Shown here in pieces: positions 1 to 9,118 of a DNA stretch of 41,155 bases. The DNA is from an uncultured Chlorobiaceae bacterium. GTDB taxonomy: Bacteria > Bacteroidota > Chlorobiia > Chlorobiales > Chlorobiaceae. The position numbers were made by a program, and so were the translations under genes. Numbering within the stretch: position 1 is the first letter of the stretch; each line of letters begins with the position of its first letter. The stretch is from the NCBI GenBank assembly GCA_903915955.1, contig CAIWUU010000110.1, positions 1 to 41,155 of the forward strand. The letters are read 5' to 3'. Under the pieces are notes generated by a model, which saw nothing but the letters and a program-made list of their open reading frames with translations, was not told where the DNA came from and did not search any database.

Positions 1-331
1 CTTGAACTTGCGCTTATACATTATTTTTCAGGTGCAAGGGTTTTGGGCTATTTCCTCCATTTTCCCTGCACAAATATATGAAAAATATAGATTTAATCAA
101 ATATAAAATATAGCTTTAGCGCTTTTTCAGCAGACCCTAAATAACGTTTTTCGTGCTACGCAGACGTTTGCAGGGGCTTATTGCCTTACGCCCCTGCGGT
201 GGCGACAACAACGTACTATTCGGTCGAGCAATCTGAATAAACACGTCGTCCATACTTTCAAGCCCTGAAATGGCGCAATACTCGGCCTCTATAGGAGTTC
301 TTCCTGGAATTTCAACAAGATCAGTAAACGA
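1..331. other. Gene-poor flank downstream of tRNA-Cys
   Basis: I see no complete gene here. The first 120 bases are AT-rich. An 8-bp inverted repeat (GCAGGGGC at 170-177, GCCCCTGC at 190-197) encloses a 12-base loop and looks like a dispersed repeat. On the minus strand an open frame runs from about 330 to a TAG at 137-139 and reads like protein (for example EIPGRTPIEAEYCAISGLES) but has no credible start. It may be the decayed end of a former gene. No product is assigned. Confidence 0.4.
170..197. repeat. Inverted repeat, 8-bp arms
   Basis: GCAGGGGC and GCCCCTGC are perfect reverse complements around a 12-base spacer. There is no T-run after either arm, so it is not an obvious terminator. 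It lies inside the decayed-looking frame downstream of tRNA-Cys. A dispersed hairpin repeat is possible, but no second copy was recognised in this window. Confidence 0.5.
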
Positions 332-359
332 ACAAAGCCCGCTGAAGTGCGGGCTTTGT
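332..359 (-). terminator. Rho-independent terminator of tRNA-Cys
   Basis: An 11-bp stem (332-342 with 349-359) built around AAAGCCCGC/GCGGGCTTT closes a 6-base loop. On the minus strand it is followed by a T-rich tract. It begins 14 bases past the CCA end of the tRNA, as expected for the end of that transcript. Confidence 0.85.
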
Positions 360-372
360 CACATACGGATTA

Positions 373-446
373 TGGAGGCGAAGAGCGGATTCGAACCGCT
401 GTACAAGGTTTTGCAGACCTCTGCCTAACCACTCGGCCACTTCGCC
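373..446 (-). tRNA. tRNA-Cys (GCA anticodon)
   Basis: Read on the minus strand, a 7-bp acceptor stem (GGCGAAG/CTTCGCC) brackets a D arm with GCCGAGTGGTTAGGC, an anticodon loop CTGCAAA giving anticodon GCA, and a T arm with GGTTCGAATCC. The discriminator base is U, the known cysteine identity element, and CCA is encoded at 375-373. The length is 74 bases including CCA. A Rho-independent terminator follows directly. Confidence 0.97.
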
Positions 447-622
447 ATTTCTGGAATGCAAAAGGTACGACAAAAACTCTTTCTTTACAAATAGTACAAC
501 AATGTTTTTCGCTGACCTGAAATGCATAGTTGCATCCTGGCACCCTGCAACACCGGGCAAACAGCTCAATGAAAAAGCCATATACCCGGATTACAAATCA
601 CCAACGTATCAAGGTTCGCCGT

Positions 623-1780
623 TTATCCTATCTTTTCAGAACCTGAGATAATAGCACGAACCAGCTTCTCAATTGTTGCATCATCCATCAGCACTGGAAT
701 ATTGAGGCAGATACTGCTGCGCAGCATGATGCCGGTTTTTGGCCAGAGCGCTTCAAGATCAGCATCGCGGTAACGGTCGTATTCACCAAGAAGGTGCCCC
801 CATACCCCGGCAAAATGCCAGTCGAGCGCTTCGGGAAGAATCTTGGTGCCAAAACCATGCTCGGTCAGGTGCGCTTCGAACTGCAACGCCGCTTCACGAT
901 CCCGCACCCTGAAAATAAGGGTATCACCCTGGGCGCCAGCCTCATCACTGAATGGCCTGAGGATAATGTTATCGAGATGGCAAATCGCATCCTTGATTTT
1001 CTTCTTGTTCTCCCTTGATCTCGACAGAATCGTCTCAATCTTTGCAAGCTGTGCAAGACCGATTGCAGCCGTGACTTCGCTCAAACGCATGTTCAACCCT
1101 TTGGCTCTTCTGGGATCTTTGCCTCTTGGAAGACCGGGGATGTGCATGTGACCATGGTCCGAAAACTCGGCGGCACGGTCATAGATCTCCTTGTCGTTGG
1201 TAACAATAATGCCACCTTCACCGGTATGAAGCGTCTTGCCAGCATCAAAGGAGAAAGAGGCTACACTGCCAAAGGTTCCGAGCTTCTGCCCCTTGTAGCT
1301 TGCTCCAAGCGCCTGTGCGGCATCTTCAATCAGTACAAGAGCATGCTTCTTGCAAAGCGCAGCAAGCTCGGCCATTTTCGGTGCAGCCCACATTGGAATA
1401 ACAACCACCGCTTTTGTGGCCGGTGTAATGGCTTTCTCAACCTCCAGAGGATCGAGGTGATACGTTTCATCCAGCTCAACCGGAACCGGAATTGCGCCAA
1501 GAGCACTGATAGCTTCTATAGGCGCAATAAACGTCCATGCTGTGGTGATAACCTCATCACCGGGACCAATCCCAGCTCCTGCAAGTGCGCAGTGAATTGC
1601 TGCAGTACCAGAGGAGACTGCATGGGCATACTTGACACCCATCCATGCTGCAAATTTCTCTTCAAACTCTCTTGCCTTGTAGTTACCACCGCCATAACGG
1701 TACAAGTTTACCTTTTCACGGCTGAAAAGCTCCTGAATTTCAGCCAGCTCTTCCCGCCCTATGAGTTCCGCTCCCGCCAT
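623..1780 (-). CDS. DegT/DnrJ/EryC1/StrS-family sugar aminotransferase, KdnA-like
   Basis: This is a PLP-dependent aminotransferase of the fold-type I DegT family, which adds an amino group to a keto or aldehyde sugar. The 385-residue length is normal. The PLP lysine is K182 in the SFDAGKTLHTGEGG motif, and D153 in IEDAAQ should contact the cofactor nitrogen. From memory, several stretches (FSDHGH near residue 207; GLNMRLSEVTAAIGLAQL near 228) resemble KdnA, the Shewanella enzyme that makes 8-amino-Kdo, more than the usual UDP-sugar aminotransferases. The gene lies 18 bases after an iron-type alcohol dehydrogenase, as expected for a KdnB/KdnA oxidise-then-aminate pair. It is the last gene of the minus-strand sugar cluster. 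The family call is firm; the substrate is inferred. Confidence 0.85.
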   Translation of the reverse strand: MAGAELIGREELAEIQELFSREKVNLYRYGGGNYKAREFEEKFAAWMGVKYAHAVSSGTAAIHCALAGAGIGPGDEVITTAWTFIAPIEAISALGAIPVPVELDETYHLDPLEVEKAITPATKAVVVIPMWAAPKMAELAALCKKHALVLIEDAAQALGASYKGQKLGTFGSVASFSFDAGKTLHTGEGGIIVTNDKEIYDRAAEFSDHGHMHIPGLPRGKDPRRAKGLNMRLSEVTAAIGLAQLAKIETILSRSRENKKKIKDAICHLDNIILRPFSDEAGAQGDTLIFRVRDREAALQFEAHLTEHGFGTKILPEALDWHFAGVWGHLLGEYDRYRDADLEALWPKTGIMLRSSICLNIPVLMDDATIEKLVRAIISGSEKIG

Positions 1781-1798
1781 AATATCTTTCCCGTTCGT

Positions 1799-2929
1799 TT
1801 AGGTTAATTGAAAAACAACTTTCAGCGCTGACTCCTCGGTAAACTCAACCGGATTACCTGAAAATGATCCCTTCAGTGCTTCCGAAGCATTATGTGCAAA
1901 TTCTGCGGCATTGCCTTTTCCATATCCGTAAGGTGCAAGGTTTGGTATCTGCAACTGCTTGTAGAGATCATCCATCTGTTCAAGCAACTCTTCTGTAGCC
2001 TCTTTTGGTGAAGGAGTTGAGTGCATCGGGTTGAGGATGGCATACTTTTCATAGCCATGAAGATGGTTGTAGCGCATCACCTCTTTGAGAAAGATCGCTC
2101 CTGCCATTCCATGAGGAACGCGGTGCTTGACGCCGAGATAGTAGGCAAAACCGTTGGTAGGGCCATCACCGGAGTTCATAAGGGCCGCAGTGCCGCAAAC
2201 ACTGCCAATGGCAAGGTCAAGCCGCGACTCTGCCCTGTCGAGCTGATTCTGTTGCAAGGCATAAAAAGTGCGCTGGAATCCTTCAACGGAAAAAATTCTG
2301 CTCAGTGCAGTATGCTTGATCGAACCAAAACTGTCCACGCAGTGCACAAGGCTGTCCATGGCTGACGCAATCACACTCTCAATCGGAGCGGTCATGGAGA
2401 GTTGTGGATCAATAACTGCTTTTTTGGGGAAATTCTTGCGGCTGTTGATCCCAAGTTTGCGCCCCTCCGCCTCGTCAATAAAAACTGCATTATAGCTCAC
2501 TTCAGCGCCACTGCCCAGCAGCGACGGCACTGTGACAAGCGGCAGCGGGTCGTTCACCCCGGAAGGAAACCCTTTGAGCGAAAGAGCTGGAACATTGTTG
2601 GTCATGAGCAGGGCAACGCCCTTGCCAAGATCAAGCGTACTGCCTCCACCTATGGCAACAATCACGTCTGGCATATTGCCCCTGAAAAATTCTGCCACAT
2701 TTTCGAGATGGGCGTAAGTCGGCTCCCCGGAAAATTCGTTGCAATAGAGCACCGCATTGGTATATCCCGAGGTAAGGCTCTTCAGTACATCCTGAAAATA
2801 GTGGCTGCTGGCAACATTGGCATCATAAATGATACCGGGTTTCTGCGCCGATATCTGGGCCAGATGTTCTTTCAGATTCAGTGCTTCGTTAACCCCGATA
2901 ACAAGATCGGTGGATAAAAAGAAATTCAT
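1799..2929 (-). CDS. Iron-containing alcohol dehydrogenase family protein, possibly KdnB-like
   Basis: This 376-residue protein belongs to the group III metal-dependent alcohol dehydrogenases. The dinucleotide-binding GGGS motif is at about 94-97. Metal ligands are visible as D192 and H196 (AMDSLVH) and H273 (VPHG), with further histidines near 289. It should oxidise a primary alcohol to an aldehyde with NAD(P). Sitting directly before a KdnA-like aminotransferase, it could supply an oxidised sugar for transamination, like KdnB acting on C8 of Kdo. A link to glycerol or phosphonate metabolism is less likely because no companion genes for those are present. The gaps to its neighbours are only 24 and 18 bases, supporting one transcript. 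Confidence 0.82.
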   Translation of the reverse strand: MNFFLSTDLVIGVNEALNLKEHLAQISAQKPGIIYDANVASSHYFQDVLKSLTSGYTNAVLYCNEFSGEPTYAHLENVAEFFRGNMPDVIVAIGGGSTLDLGKGVALLMTNNVPALSLKGFPSGVNDPLPLVTVPSLLGSGAEVSYNAVFIDEAEGRKLGINSRKNFPKKAVIDPQLSMTAPIESVIASAMDSLVHCVDSFGSIKHTALSRIFSVEGFQRTFYALQQNQLDRAESRLDLAIGSVCGTAALMNSGDGPTNGFAYYLGVKHRVPHGMAGAIFLKEVMRYNHLHGYEKYAILNPMHSTPSPKEATEELLEQMDDLYKQLQIPNLAPYGYGKGNAAEFAHNASEALKGSFSGNPVEFTEESALKVVFQLT

Positions 2930-2953
2930 AACAACAGTGATCTAAGGGTTCTG

Positions 2954-3655
2954 TTAGTTTTCCTCCTGATTTGCCAGGTTTTTTTTATAAAGGTAGTACT
3001 CAATTAAATCTATTTCATCGATAGTATCAATCTCCCATGTCTGCCAAAATTCCATTTCATAAGCGGAGAGCTTTTCGCCTATCCTGTTGTTGAAGGTGGC
3101 AAGAGTTTCGGGCGTAAAAATATAGATTGAGCCGTTCTCGATGAACTGAGTTGGCCGATCCTGACGCATTCCCCGATTGCGATAATCAAAGTTCACACTT
3201 GCCCACTTCCCTTCACGCGATTCCCACAAAGTGAGATCATCAGCTTTCGTCACCGAGATCAGAGAATCAGCCCCTTCACGACGAAAAACCTCTACGGCAG
3301 CATCGATATCACCAGCTCTTCGCAATGGCGAGGTTGCCTGCAAGAAGACAACCGTGCTTACAGGCATCTCATACTCCACTTCAATAACGCCAAGAGCATG
3401 AAAGATGGCCGATTCGGAACTCGCCTTGTCACCGGAAAGTTCCGGTGGACGAACTATCACTTCAGCTTCGTACTCTCTGGCAACAGCAGCAATCATCGGG
3501 CTATCTGTTGAAACAAAAACTTTGTCGATCGAGGAAGAGGCTAATGCCTGCTGAATCGTCCATGCAAGCAGCGGTTTTCCGGCTACGGGACAGATATTTT
3601 TCTCTTTCAGCCCTTTTGAGCCGCCTCGGGCAGGAATTATTGCTACAGTATGCAT
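2954..3655 (-). CDS. NeuA-type acylneuraminate (CMP-sugar) cytidylyltransferase family protein
   Basis: This 233-residue nucleotidyltransferase starts with the signature [14 protein letters not shown] at residues 7-20, typical of CMP-sialic/CMP-nonulosonate synthetases. It transfers CMP from CTP to an acidic keto-sugar. The KdsB signature for CMP-Kdo synthase differs (PARYxSTRLPGKPL type), so this is the NeuA branch. FVSTDS near residue 47 and TSPLRR near 109 are further family motifs. It lies in the cluster before the dehydrogenase/aminotransferase pair, so the activated sugar may be an aminated acidic sugar, which is an inference. No NeuB-type condensing enzyme is seen in this window. Confidence 0.88.
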   Translation of the reverse strand: MHTVAIIPARGGSKGLKEKNICPVAGKPLLAWTIQQALASSSIDKVFVSTDSPMIAAVAREYEAEVIVRPPELSGDKASSESAIFHALGVIEVEYEMPVSTVVFLQATSPLRRAGDIDAAVEVFRREGADSLISVTKADDLTLWESREGKWASVNFDYRNRGMRQDRPTQFIENGSIYIFTPETLATFNNRIGEKLSAYEMEFWQTWEIDTIDEIDLIEYYLYKKNLANQEEN

Positions 3656-3676
3656 AGAGTAAACGTTACGTTTTGT

Positions 3677-4633
3677 TCAACCATACACCACCTGCCGACA
3701 GACATCCGCAATCATTCTGGCTGCGGAATTATTCTGGAGAGGTGTCAGCGACTTTAATACATCAGAATCCAGCCCACAATAGACCTCCTTGTTCAAGGCT
3801 GAACCTACAAAAATTGTCGATGAAAACTGCGCAATCAGCATTCGTGAATTGGCAATCATCTCCTCTGTTTTGCCCTCACTGAAAACAAGACTATCCGGAG
3901 CATAGCGCTCTATCTCTTTTATTGCCCTTTCGGCATTTTCATTGGGATGAAGCTTGAAAATCAGTTGATGCACTCCTGCCATCTCCAGATACTTCTCAAT
4001 ATTTTTCCGGCGATTCTCGTAGATAAAGGTTTCACGATTATCTGATGTACAGACAAGCACATAATCATGGTATGGGAAATCATTCTGAAGATACTTCGCG
4101 CAGTTGTCGAAATTTGGAATGCTGGTCACTTCTATTTTTGCGGGGTTTATTCCCTTGCTGATAAAAAGATCGCGGTACCCTTCACTGGCAACGCAAAACT
4201 TTTCATAAGCATCGGATAATCCGGTTGTAGCTGTACCAGCAATCCAGCGAGGCACCCACTGAAAGTTCCGGGCAAGATGGTAGAGAACAGTTTCGGGCTC
4301 TGTCATCCCCTCTTGTACCAGAACTATTTTTTTACTTCGGATATGCTTTGGCACAATAAGATCTGTACAGGTTACCACAAGATCATAAGCATGCAAAAAA
4401 CCACCGATATCAAGCTGGAGATGATTAGAACGAAGATACTCAAGGGTGCGATCCGATCTTTTTTTGCCCATGATAGTAAATTCAAGCATCCCAAGATCAC
4501 TGGCAGTACCAAGGAGACCGTCGCTGAAAAAGGGTGAAAAATACTGATCATACTCGGTCAACCACCCTGCAATCTGGTGCATCTGGGTGGTCTGATTCAT
4601 GGAACCACAGATAAATAAAATTTTCTTCTTCAT
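3677..4633 (-). CDS. GT-B-like glycosyl/glycerophosphotransferase family protein
   Basis: The 318-residue protein has an N-terminal Rossmann-like strand (KKKILFICGSMN) and a C-terminal half with FKLHPNE near residue 225 followed by LIAQFSSTIFVGSAL near 280. This arrangement is seen in CDP-glycerol glycerophosphotransferase-like, polysialyltransferase-like and UDP-GlcNAc 2-epimerase-like GT-B proteins. It probably transfers the activated sugar made by its neighbours to a surface glycan. The start overlaps the stop of the upstream membrane protein by four bases (ATGA), so the two are likely translationally coupled. I cannot name the exact family. Confidence 0.6.
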   Translation of the reverse strand: MKKKILFICGSMNQTTQMHQIAGWLTEYDQYFSPFFSDGLLGTASDLGMLEFTIMGKKRSDRTLEYLRSNHLQLDIGGFLHAYDLVVTCTDLIVPKHIRSKKIVLVQEGMTEPETVLYHLARNFQWVPRWIAGTATTGLSDAYEKFCVASEGYRDLFISKGINPAKIEVTSIPNFDNCAKYLQNDFPYHDYVLVCTSDNRETFIYENRRKNIEKYLEMAGVHQLIFKLHPNENAERAIKEIERYAPDSLVFSEGKTEEMIANSRMLIAQFSSTIFVGSALNKEVYCGLDSDVLKSLTPLQNNSAARMIADVCRQVVYG

Positions 4634-5694
4634 GATTCTCCAGGGCTGACAACTTCTGCATCATGCAGATGGACTCCCGAAAAAAACATCACTCCGTACC
4701 CTGTGGCATACCAGAACACCTCTTTTAAACGCCTTAACAGCACAAAAGCCCCGCCGTAAGCAAGGACATCAGGCATACCAAGCGCCTGAAAAAAAGCCAG
4801 ATAACCAAGATCCTGTACACCAAGTCCTGAAGGGATGAAAAAAAAGAGGGTACGAAGCATAGTAAGGGCTATATCAATGGTGAGCACTTCCAAAAAAGTG
4901 ATATTGATACCGAGAAGTCTCAATATCGTATAACTCTCAATTGCAAGGGTTGACCAGGCAAAAAGATAGATAACCAATACAGGCAGCAGCCTGCTGACAT
5001 AAGTACCTCTGTAACTCTTCAACTCCTCGTCGGTGTCAAAAAAGCCCGACTCTTTTATAAGCAACCACGCCTTAACTTTTTTGAAGGGCACAAGCATCAG
5101 GAGCCTGTGTACATTCCGGGCAGCCTGTCCATTAAGAAGCAATACAAGGAGAAAGAAAAAGAGCAAAAATACCACAAGGCCAGTTGCAATAAGAATATAT
5201 CCGAGCCCTTCAAACCCCAGCATCTTGAGAGAAACTGACTGCAGCAGTGAAAAACCTGCTATCGAACCAATAATGGTATAAATACCCTGGGCCAAACCAA
5301 GCATAAGCTTCCGAACAGCAACGCTTGCAACACCTGAAGGAATTGCAATGCCCATAAACCGGTTACAGAGATAAGGGCGCAAAGGTTCTCCGACAGCAAC
5401 ACCTGCCGGGAGTGTCATGGAGACAGTTTCAGCAATAACCTGTATTTTCAGAAGCTTGAAAAAGGGTATAGCCCTGATGCTCCTGGGAAAAACCTTTGTC
5501 CATGCAAAGGTCTCGATCAAATGAAGCGCAAGAAAAGGCAAAACGATCAACAGCGACGATAACCCTATCAATGAGATCAACTCAGCCGAGCGCTTAAGGT
5601 CGAGCTGGCTGAAAAGCCAAACAATCAGGATGATGCCAAGACCAAGGCCAACATAGCCTGCCCAAGGAAGACTGGATTTCTTCGTCGTCTGCAT
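4630..5694 (-). CDS. Flippase-like integral membrane protein (LPG synthase TM / UPF0104 family)
   Basis: This 354-residue protein has roughly seven to eight hydrophobic segments, beginning near residues 13-30 and 40-58, with the last near 330. The pattern, with TLPAGVAVGEPLRPYL near residue 95 and IPSGLGVQDLGY near 292, matches the lysylphosphatidylglycerol synthase transmembrane region family (YbhN-like). Members are often annotated as flippase-like and occur in polysaccharide and lipid clusters. There is no cytosolic aminoacyltransferase domain, so it is not a full MprF. As first gene of the minus-strand cluster it may move a lipid-linked product across the membrane, which is an inference from context. 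Confidence 0.8.
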   Translation of the reverse strand: MQTTKKSSLPWAGYVGLGLGIILIVWLFSQLDLKRSAELISLIGLSSLLIVLPFLALHLIETFAWTKVFPRSIRAIPFFKLLKIQVIAETVSMTLPAGVAVGEPLRPYLCNRFMGIAIPSGVASVAVRKLMLGLAQGIYTIIGSIAGFSLLQSVSLKMLGFEGLGYILIATGLVVFLLFFFLLVLLLNGQAARNVHRLLMLVPFKKVKAWLLIKESGFFDTDEELKSYRGTYVSRLLPVLVIYLFAWSTLAIESYTILRLLGINITFLEVLTIDIALTMLRTLFFFIPSGLGVQDLGYLAFFQALGMPDVLAYGGAFVLLRRLKEVFWYATGYGVMFFSGVHLHDAEVVSPGES

Positions 5695-5978
5695 GAAAAA
5701 TGTGGAAACACAGGTTTTTTGGCACTATCACCGACCATCCCTTCGGATGCTAATATAAAAATTCCCTACGTTAATAAAGGACCGAAGTAGCAGAGCCTCG
5801 TAACATTACACTGCTCGAGTGTACCGCAGAATATAATGCCATTCCATTTTATACCATTATGTTATTATTATATTGAGCTTAGCGAAGTTCAGAACTGCTT
5901 TTTTTGATGGGTTGAGGAGCTGAAAACCTTTTTTGCAAAAAAAGAGCAGAGTCTCCTATACTCTAACATCTTGCGCTT
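5695..5978. promoter_or_regulatory. Divergent intergenic region, presumed promoters
   Basis: This 284-bp gap separates two divergently read units, the minus-strand sugar cluster and the plus-strand acyl-CoA synthetase, so it must hold both promoters. It is AT-rich. A TATATT sequence on the minus strand about 60 bases before the membrane-protein gene could be a -10 element. A small inverted repeat, ACACT-GCTCG-AGTGT, lies near 5807-5821. No gene is visible. Confidence 0.35.
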
Positions 5979-7811
5979 ATGGGACTTATCAATCCAGCAT
6001 TTCAAACACTGCCAGAACTTTTTTCCTCAGTGTTCACCAATTACAGGACAAATGATTCGAAATTTCCATTTGCAAGAAAAATCAACGGGAAATATGAGTC
6101 CATAACATATCATGCATTTGAGGAGGACGTACGAACTTTTGCTGCATTTCTGAAACACAGCGGGATAAACTCAAAAGAGAGGGTAGCTATCCTTTCTGAA
6201 AACAGACCGGGTTGGTATCTTGCTGATATGGCAATCCTCAACCTCGGTGCAATAAATGTTCCCCTCTACCCCTCCCTTCCGGCAAACCAGATTGAATATA
6301 TTCTCAATAACAGCAGCGCAAAGGCTATTGTGGTCTCAAATACGCTGCAGCTTGGCAAAATACTCTCAATTTGTCAAAACCTCCCGGAGTTAACCCTTAT
6401 CGTGGTCATGAACAGACTTGATGAGCCGATGGAGCAGGCCATTGACCTGAACCAGGCAAAGGCCGAAGGAAAGAGAGTACTTGCCGAAAAGCCCTGGATC
6501 CTCGATGGCACTTTTGTGGAACCAGATGATATTGCGACTATCATCTACACATCCGGGACAACAGGAGTTCCGAAAGGGGTTATGCTGACGCACCGAAATA
6601 TCTGTGAAAACGTCAAATCCTGTTCATCAGTTATCCGACTTGATGATTCTGATTGCGGCCTCTCTTTTCTTCCCCTCTCCCACGCTTATGAACGCACCGG
6701 TGGTTATTACCTTCTGTTCGCATGTGGGGCAAGCATTTATATGGCGGAGAGCGTTGAGACGATCACACTGAACATGACAGAAGCTCGTCCTACCATCATG
6801 TTTACGGTACCAAGGCTCTTTGATCGAATCAAAACCGGTATTCTCAAGCAGATTTCAAAAGAGAGCACCATAAAGCAGAAAATATTTTACTGGGCTCTGA
6901 CAACGGGCGAAAAATACCATCTGGCAATCAAGGAGAAAGGAATAGCTCCACAACTACTGACTATCCAGCATACACTTGCAGGCAAGCTTGTTTATAACAA
7001 AATTAAAAGCACTTTCGGTGGAAGACTGAGATATTTTGTTTCGGGTGGGGCCGCCCTGCCTAAAAAAGTTGGTGAGTTTTTCCAGGCTCTCGATATAAGC
7101 ATCCTGGAGGGATTTGGACTTACTGAAACAGCACCAGTAACCCATGTAAACCGACCGGGTAAAATCAAATACGGAACCGTTGGTCGAGCAGTTGACAAGG
7201 TTGAAGTCATGATTGCACCTGATGGCGAAATACTACTGAAGGGCCCAAATATCATGAAAGGGTACTGGAATGATGAAGAGGGCACCCGCGAAGTTATCAA
7301 AGATGGCTGGTTTCACTCTGGAGACATTGGTGAAATTGATCGAGATGGCTATTTAAAGATAACCGACCGCAAAAAGCATATTATAGTCACCTCAGGTGGA
7401 AAAAATATTACCCCGATGCCCATTGAGGACATGATCTCCGAAAGTCCTTATGTCGATCAAGTCATTGTCATCGGTGAAAAACGCCCATTTTTGATTGCTC
7501 TGATTGTGCCTGAATTCATCAAGCTCAAAGAATTTGCCGCGAATGCAAACATTAATTTCTCTACAAATAAAGAGTTGATCGAAGAAAAAAGAGTATTGGA
7601 AATTTACGACAGGTTAATGCAAACTGTTTCACGACAACTGGCAACCCATGAAAAGGTGCGCAAGTTTCTATTGGTCGATACCGCATTCAGCATTGAGAAC
7701 GATCAAGTTACTCCAACGCTGAAACTCAAGCGAAAGGTAATCTCTACAAAGTATGCAGCAGAGATTGACAAGCTTTATAATGCCCTCAACATGGTCTATA
7801 ACACGGAGTAG
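5979..7811 (+). CDS. Long-chain acyl-CoA synthetase (AMP-binding)
   Basis: This 610-residue protein activates a fatty acid to acyl-AMP and then acyl-CoA. The P-loop [11 protein letters not shown] is at residues 190-200. [11 protein letters not shown] near 375 and [23 protein letters not shown] near 445 are the adenylate-forming motifs, and the C-terminal lysine region is present. Length and motifs fit the FadD15/long-chain ligase branch, which has a long insertion-free C-terminal domain. It stands alone, convergent with mutY (11-bp gap). I see no clear ribosome-binding site before the ATG. Substrate chain length cannot be read from the sequence. Confidence 0.92.
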   Translation: MGLINPAFQTLPELFSSVFTNYRTNDSKFPFARKINGKYESITYHAFEEDVRTFAAFLKHSGINSKERVAILSENRPGWYLADMAILNLGAINVPLYPSLPANQIEYILNNSSAKAIVVSNTLQLGKILSICQNLPELTLIVVMNRLDEPMEQAIDLNQAKAEGKRVLAEKPWILDGTFVEPDDIATIIYTSGTTGVPKGVMLTHRNICENVKSCSSVIRLDDSDCGLSFLPLSHAYERTGGYYLLFACGASIYMAESVETITLNMTEARPTIMFTVPRLFDRIKTGILKQISKESTIKQKIFYWALTTGEKYHLAIKEKGIAPQLLTIQHTLAGKLVYNKIKSTFGGRLRYFVSGGAALPKKVGEFFQALDISILEGFGLTETAPVTHVNRPGKIKYGTVGRAVDKVEVMIAPDGEILLKGPNIMKGYWNDEEGTREVIKDGWFHSGDIGEIDRDGYLKITDRKKHIIVTSGGKNITPMPIEDMISESPYVDQVIVIGEKRPFLIALIVPEFIKLKEFAANANINFSTNKELIEEKRVLEIYDRLMQTVSRQLATHEKVRKFLLVDTAFSIENDQVTPTLKLKRKVISTKYAAEIDKLYNALNMVYNTE

Positions 7812-7822
7812 CGTTTATGAAA

Positions 7823-8662
7823 TCATATAGGTCGTGCCCCCTTTATCTTCAAACTGGTGAGGGTGCTCGTAGAAGTACTCTCACTACATTCGATCAGCCC
7901 TTCCTGCATAAGCTCTCTGATAATTTCATCAAGCTTCCAGGGGCAATCAACATATTTCTCTTCGATCTCTTGAAGGAACAACTCCTCCGATTGAACAAGC
8001 TGCTTGATGAGCTGACCCCGGTACCATCGTTTTGAACCCTGAAACTTTGACTGCCTGGTCAAAGGACGAATTCCAGTCTTTTTGCTGGTAAGCGTAAGAG
8101 AACCGTAATCCATCAAGGCGTTATGCCACTGACGACTTTGTCCCAAAGGAAGCAATGTATCAGCAACCTCTTGCAGTCTGGCCGCAGAAATAGTTTCAGG
8201 AAGAGAGAATTCATGAATAATGATTCGACGGATATTGGTATCAACTGCGGCTACATCATGATTGTCAGCAAATACGGGAATAGAGCGACAAGTGTACTCC
8301 CCTATGCCAGGTAGTTTTTTCAGGAGTTCGGGCTGTGATGGCACAACTCCTCCGTAACATTCTGTGATGATGGAGGCACACTGATGCAAACGGACTGCTC
8401 TGGAATTATAGCCCAATCCACTCCAGAGAGCAAGAATCTCTCGTAATGGTGCTGCTGAAAGGTGTGAAATATCGGGGAAATTTTGAAGCCAGGCTTCAAA
8501 TCTCGGAACCACCCGCTCCGCCTGCGTCTGCTGTAACATGACCTCACTGATCAGAACAGCATACCTGTCTGTAGTCTCCCGCCAGGGAAATACCCTTTTA
8601 TTCTGCCGATAAAAATTAAAAACTTTTTCGCGAAAGAGTTCAATATCCTTTACCTGCATCAT
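7823..8662 (-). CDS. A/G-specific adenine glycosylase (MutY-like) lacking the 4Fe-4S cysteines
   Basis: The 279-residue protein carries the HhH-GPD glycosylase domain. The catalytic glutamate is E40 in SEVMLQQTQ, the helix-hairpin-helix is LPGIGEYTC near 117-125, and the catalytic aspartate is D141 in AVDTNIRR. MutY removes adenine opposite 8-oxoguanine. After LMDYGSL (183-189), where MutY normally has C-x6-C-x2-C-x5-C, there is no cysteine at all. The C-terminal MutT-like domain of about 120 residues is also missing. This resembles known clusterless MutY/Nth-like variants. It lies 75 bases after rplS on the same strand. Whether it still discriminates 8-oxoG is open. Confidence 0.85.
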   Translation of the reverse strand: MMQVKDIELFREKVFNFYRQNKRVFPWRETTDRYAVLISEVMLQQTQAERVVPRFEAWLQNFPDISHLSAAPLREILALWSGLGYNSRAVRLHQCASIITECYGGVVPSQPELLKKLPGIGEYTCRSIPVFADNHDVAAVDTNIRRIIIHEFSLPETISAARLQEVADTLLPLGQSRQWHNALMDYGSLTLTSKKTGIRPLTRQSKFQGSKRWYRGQLIKQLVQSEELFLQEIEEKYVDCPWKLDEIIRELMQEGLIECSESTSTSTLTSLKIKGARPI

Positions 8663-8689
8663 CGTTTCGGAAAAAAATCAGACCAAGTG

Positions 8690-8725
8690 GATGAAAACCC
8701 GACAGTGCTGACACATATCGGGTAT
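8690..8725 (-). terminator. Possible weak terminator after rplS
   Basis: On the minus strand ACCCGA and TCGGGT form a 6-bp stem around a loop of about 15 bases, followed by a short T-run (GGGTTTTC). It sits between rplS and mutY and could partly separate the glycosylase gene from the ribosomal operon. The stem is short and the loop long, so this is tentative. Confidence 0.35.
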
Positions 8726-8737
8726 ACCAACTACAAC

Positions 8738-9100
8738 TCAGACCTTCTCCACAATCTTCCGTTCCTTAACTTTCAATGCAGCTTTACCCGTACGTTTACG
8801 CAAGTAGAAAAGTTTTGCCCTTCTTGCCTTGCCATGTTTGACAACGGTAACACTTTCGATGTTAGGTGAATTGACCGGAATAATCCTCTCAACACCCACA
8901 CCGTGAGAAATTTTGCGAACCGTGATGGTCTTGTTCCCACCAGCTCCTCTGTCGCTGATAACTACACCCTCATAAGCCTGAAGCCTCTCCTTCTCACCTT
9001 CAATAACCTTCAACTGTATCTTGACGGTATCACCTGGCCTGATTTCCGGAAAATCGGTAACCGCCTGAGTGGCTTCAACTAACCTGATTAACTGATCCAT
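8738..9100 (-). CDS. rplS: 50S ribosomal protein L19
   Basis: This 120-residue protein matches L19 throughout: [20 protein letters not shown] near 20-38, [13 protein letters not shown] near 40-52, and a conserved basic tail ([18 protein letters not shown]). L19 sits at the 30S/50S interface of the ribosome. It is the last ribosomal gene of the ffh-rpsP-rimM-trmD-rplS operon, 18 bases after trmD. Length is normal. Confidence 0.98.
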   Translation of the reverse strand: MDQLIRLVEATQAVTDFPEIRPGDTVKIQLKVIEGEKERLQAYEGVVISDRGAGGNKTITVRKISHGVGVERIIPVNSPNIESVTVVKHGKARRAKLFYLRKRTGKAALKVKERKIVEKV

Positions 9101-9118
9101 GACAACAACTTATTTACA

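Noticed and set aside
1142-1807. 221-codon plus-strand frame
   Set aside because: Antisense to the aminotransferase gene; cysteine-rich, unlike any family, with no start signals.
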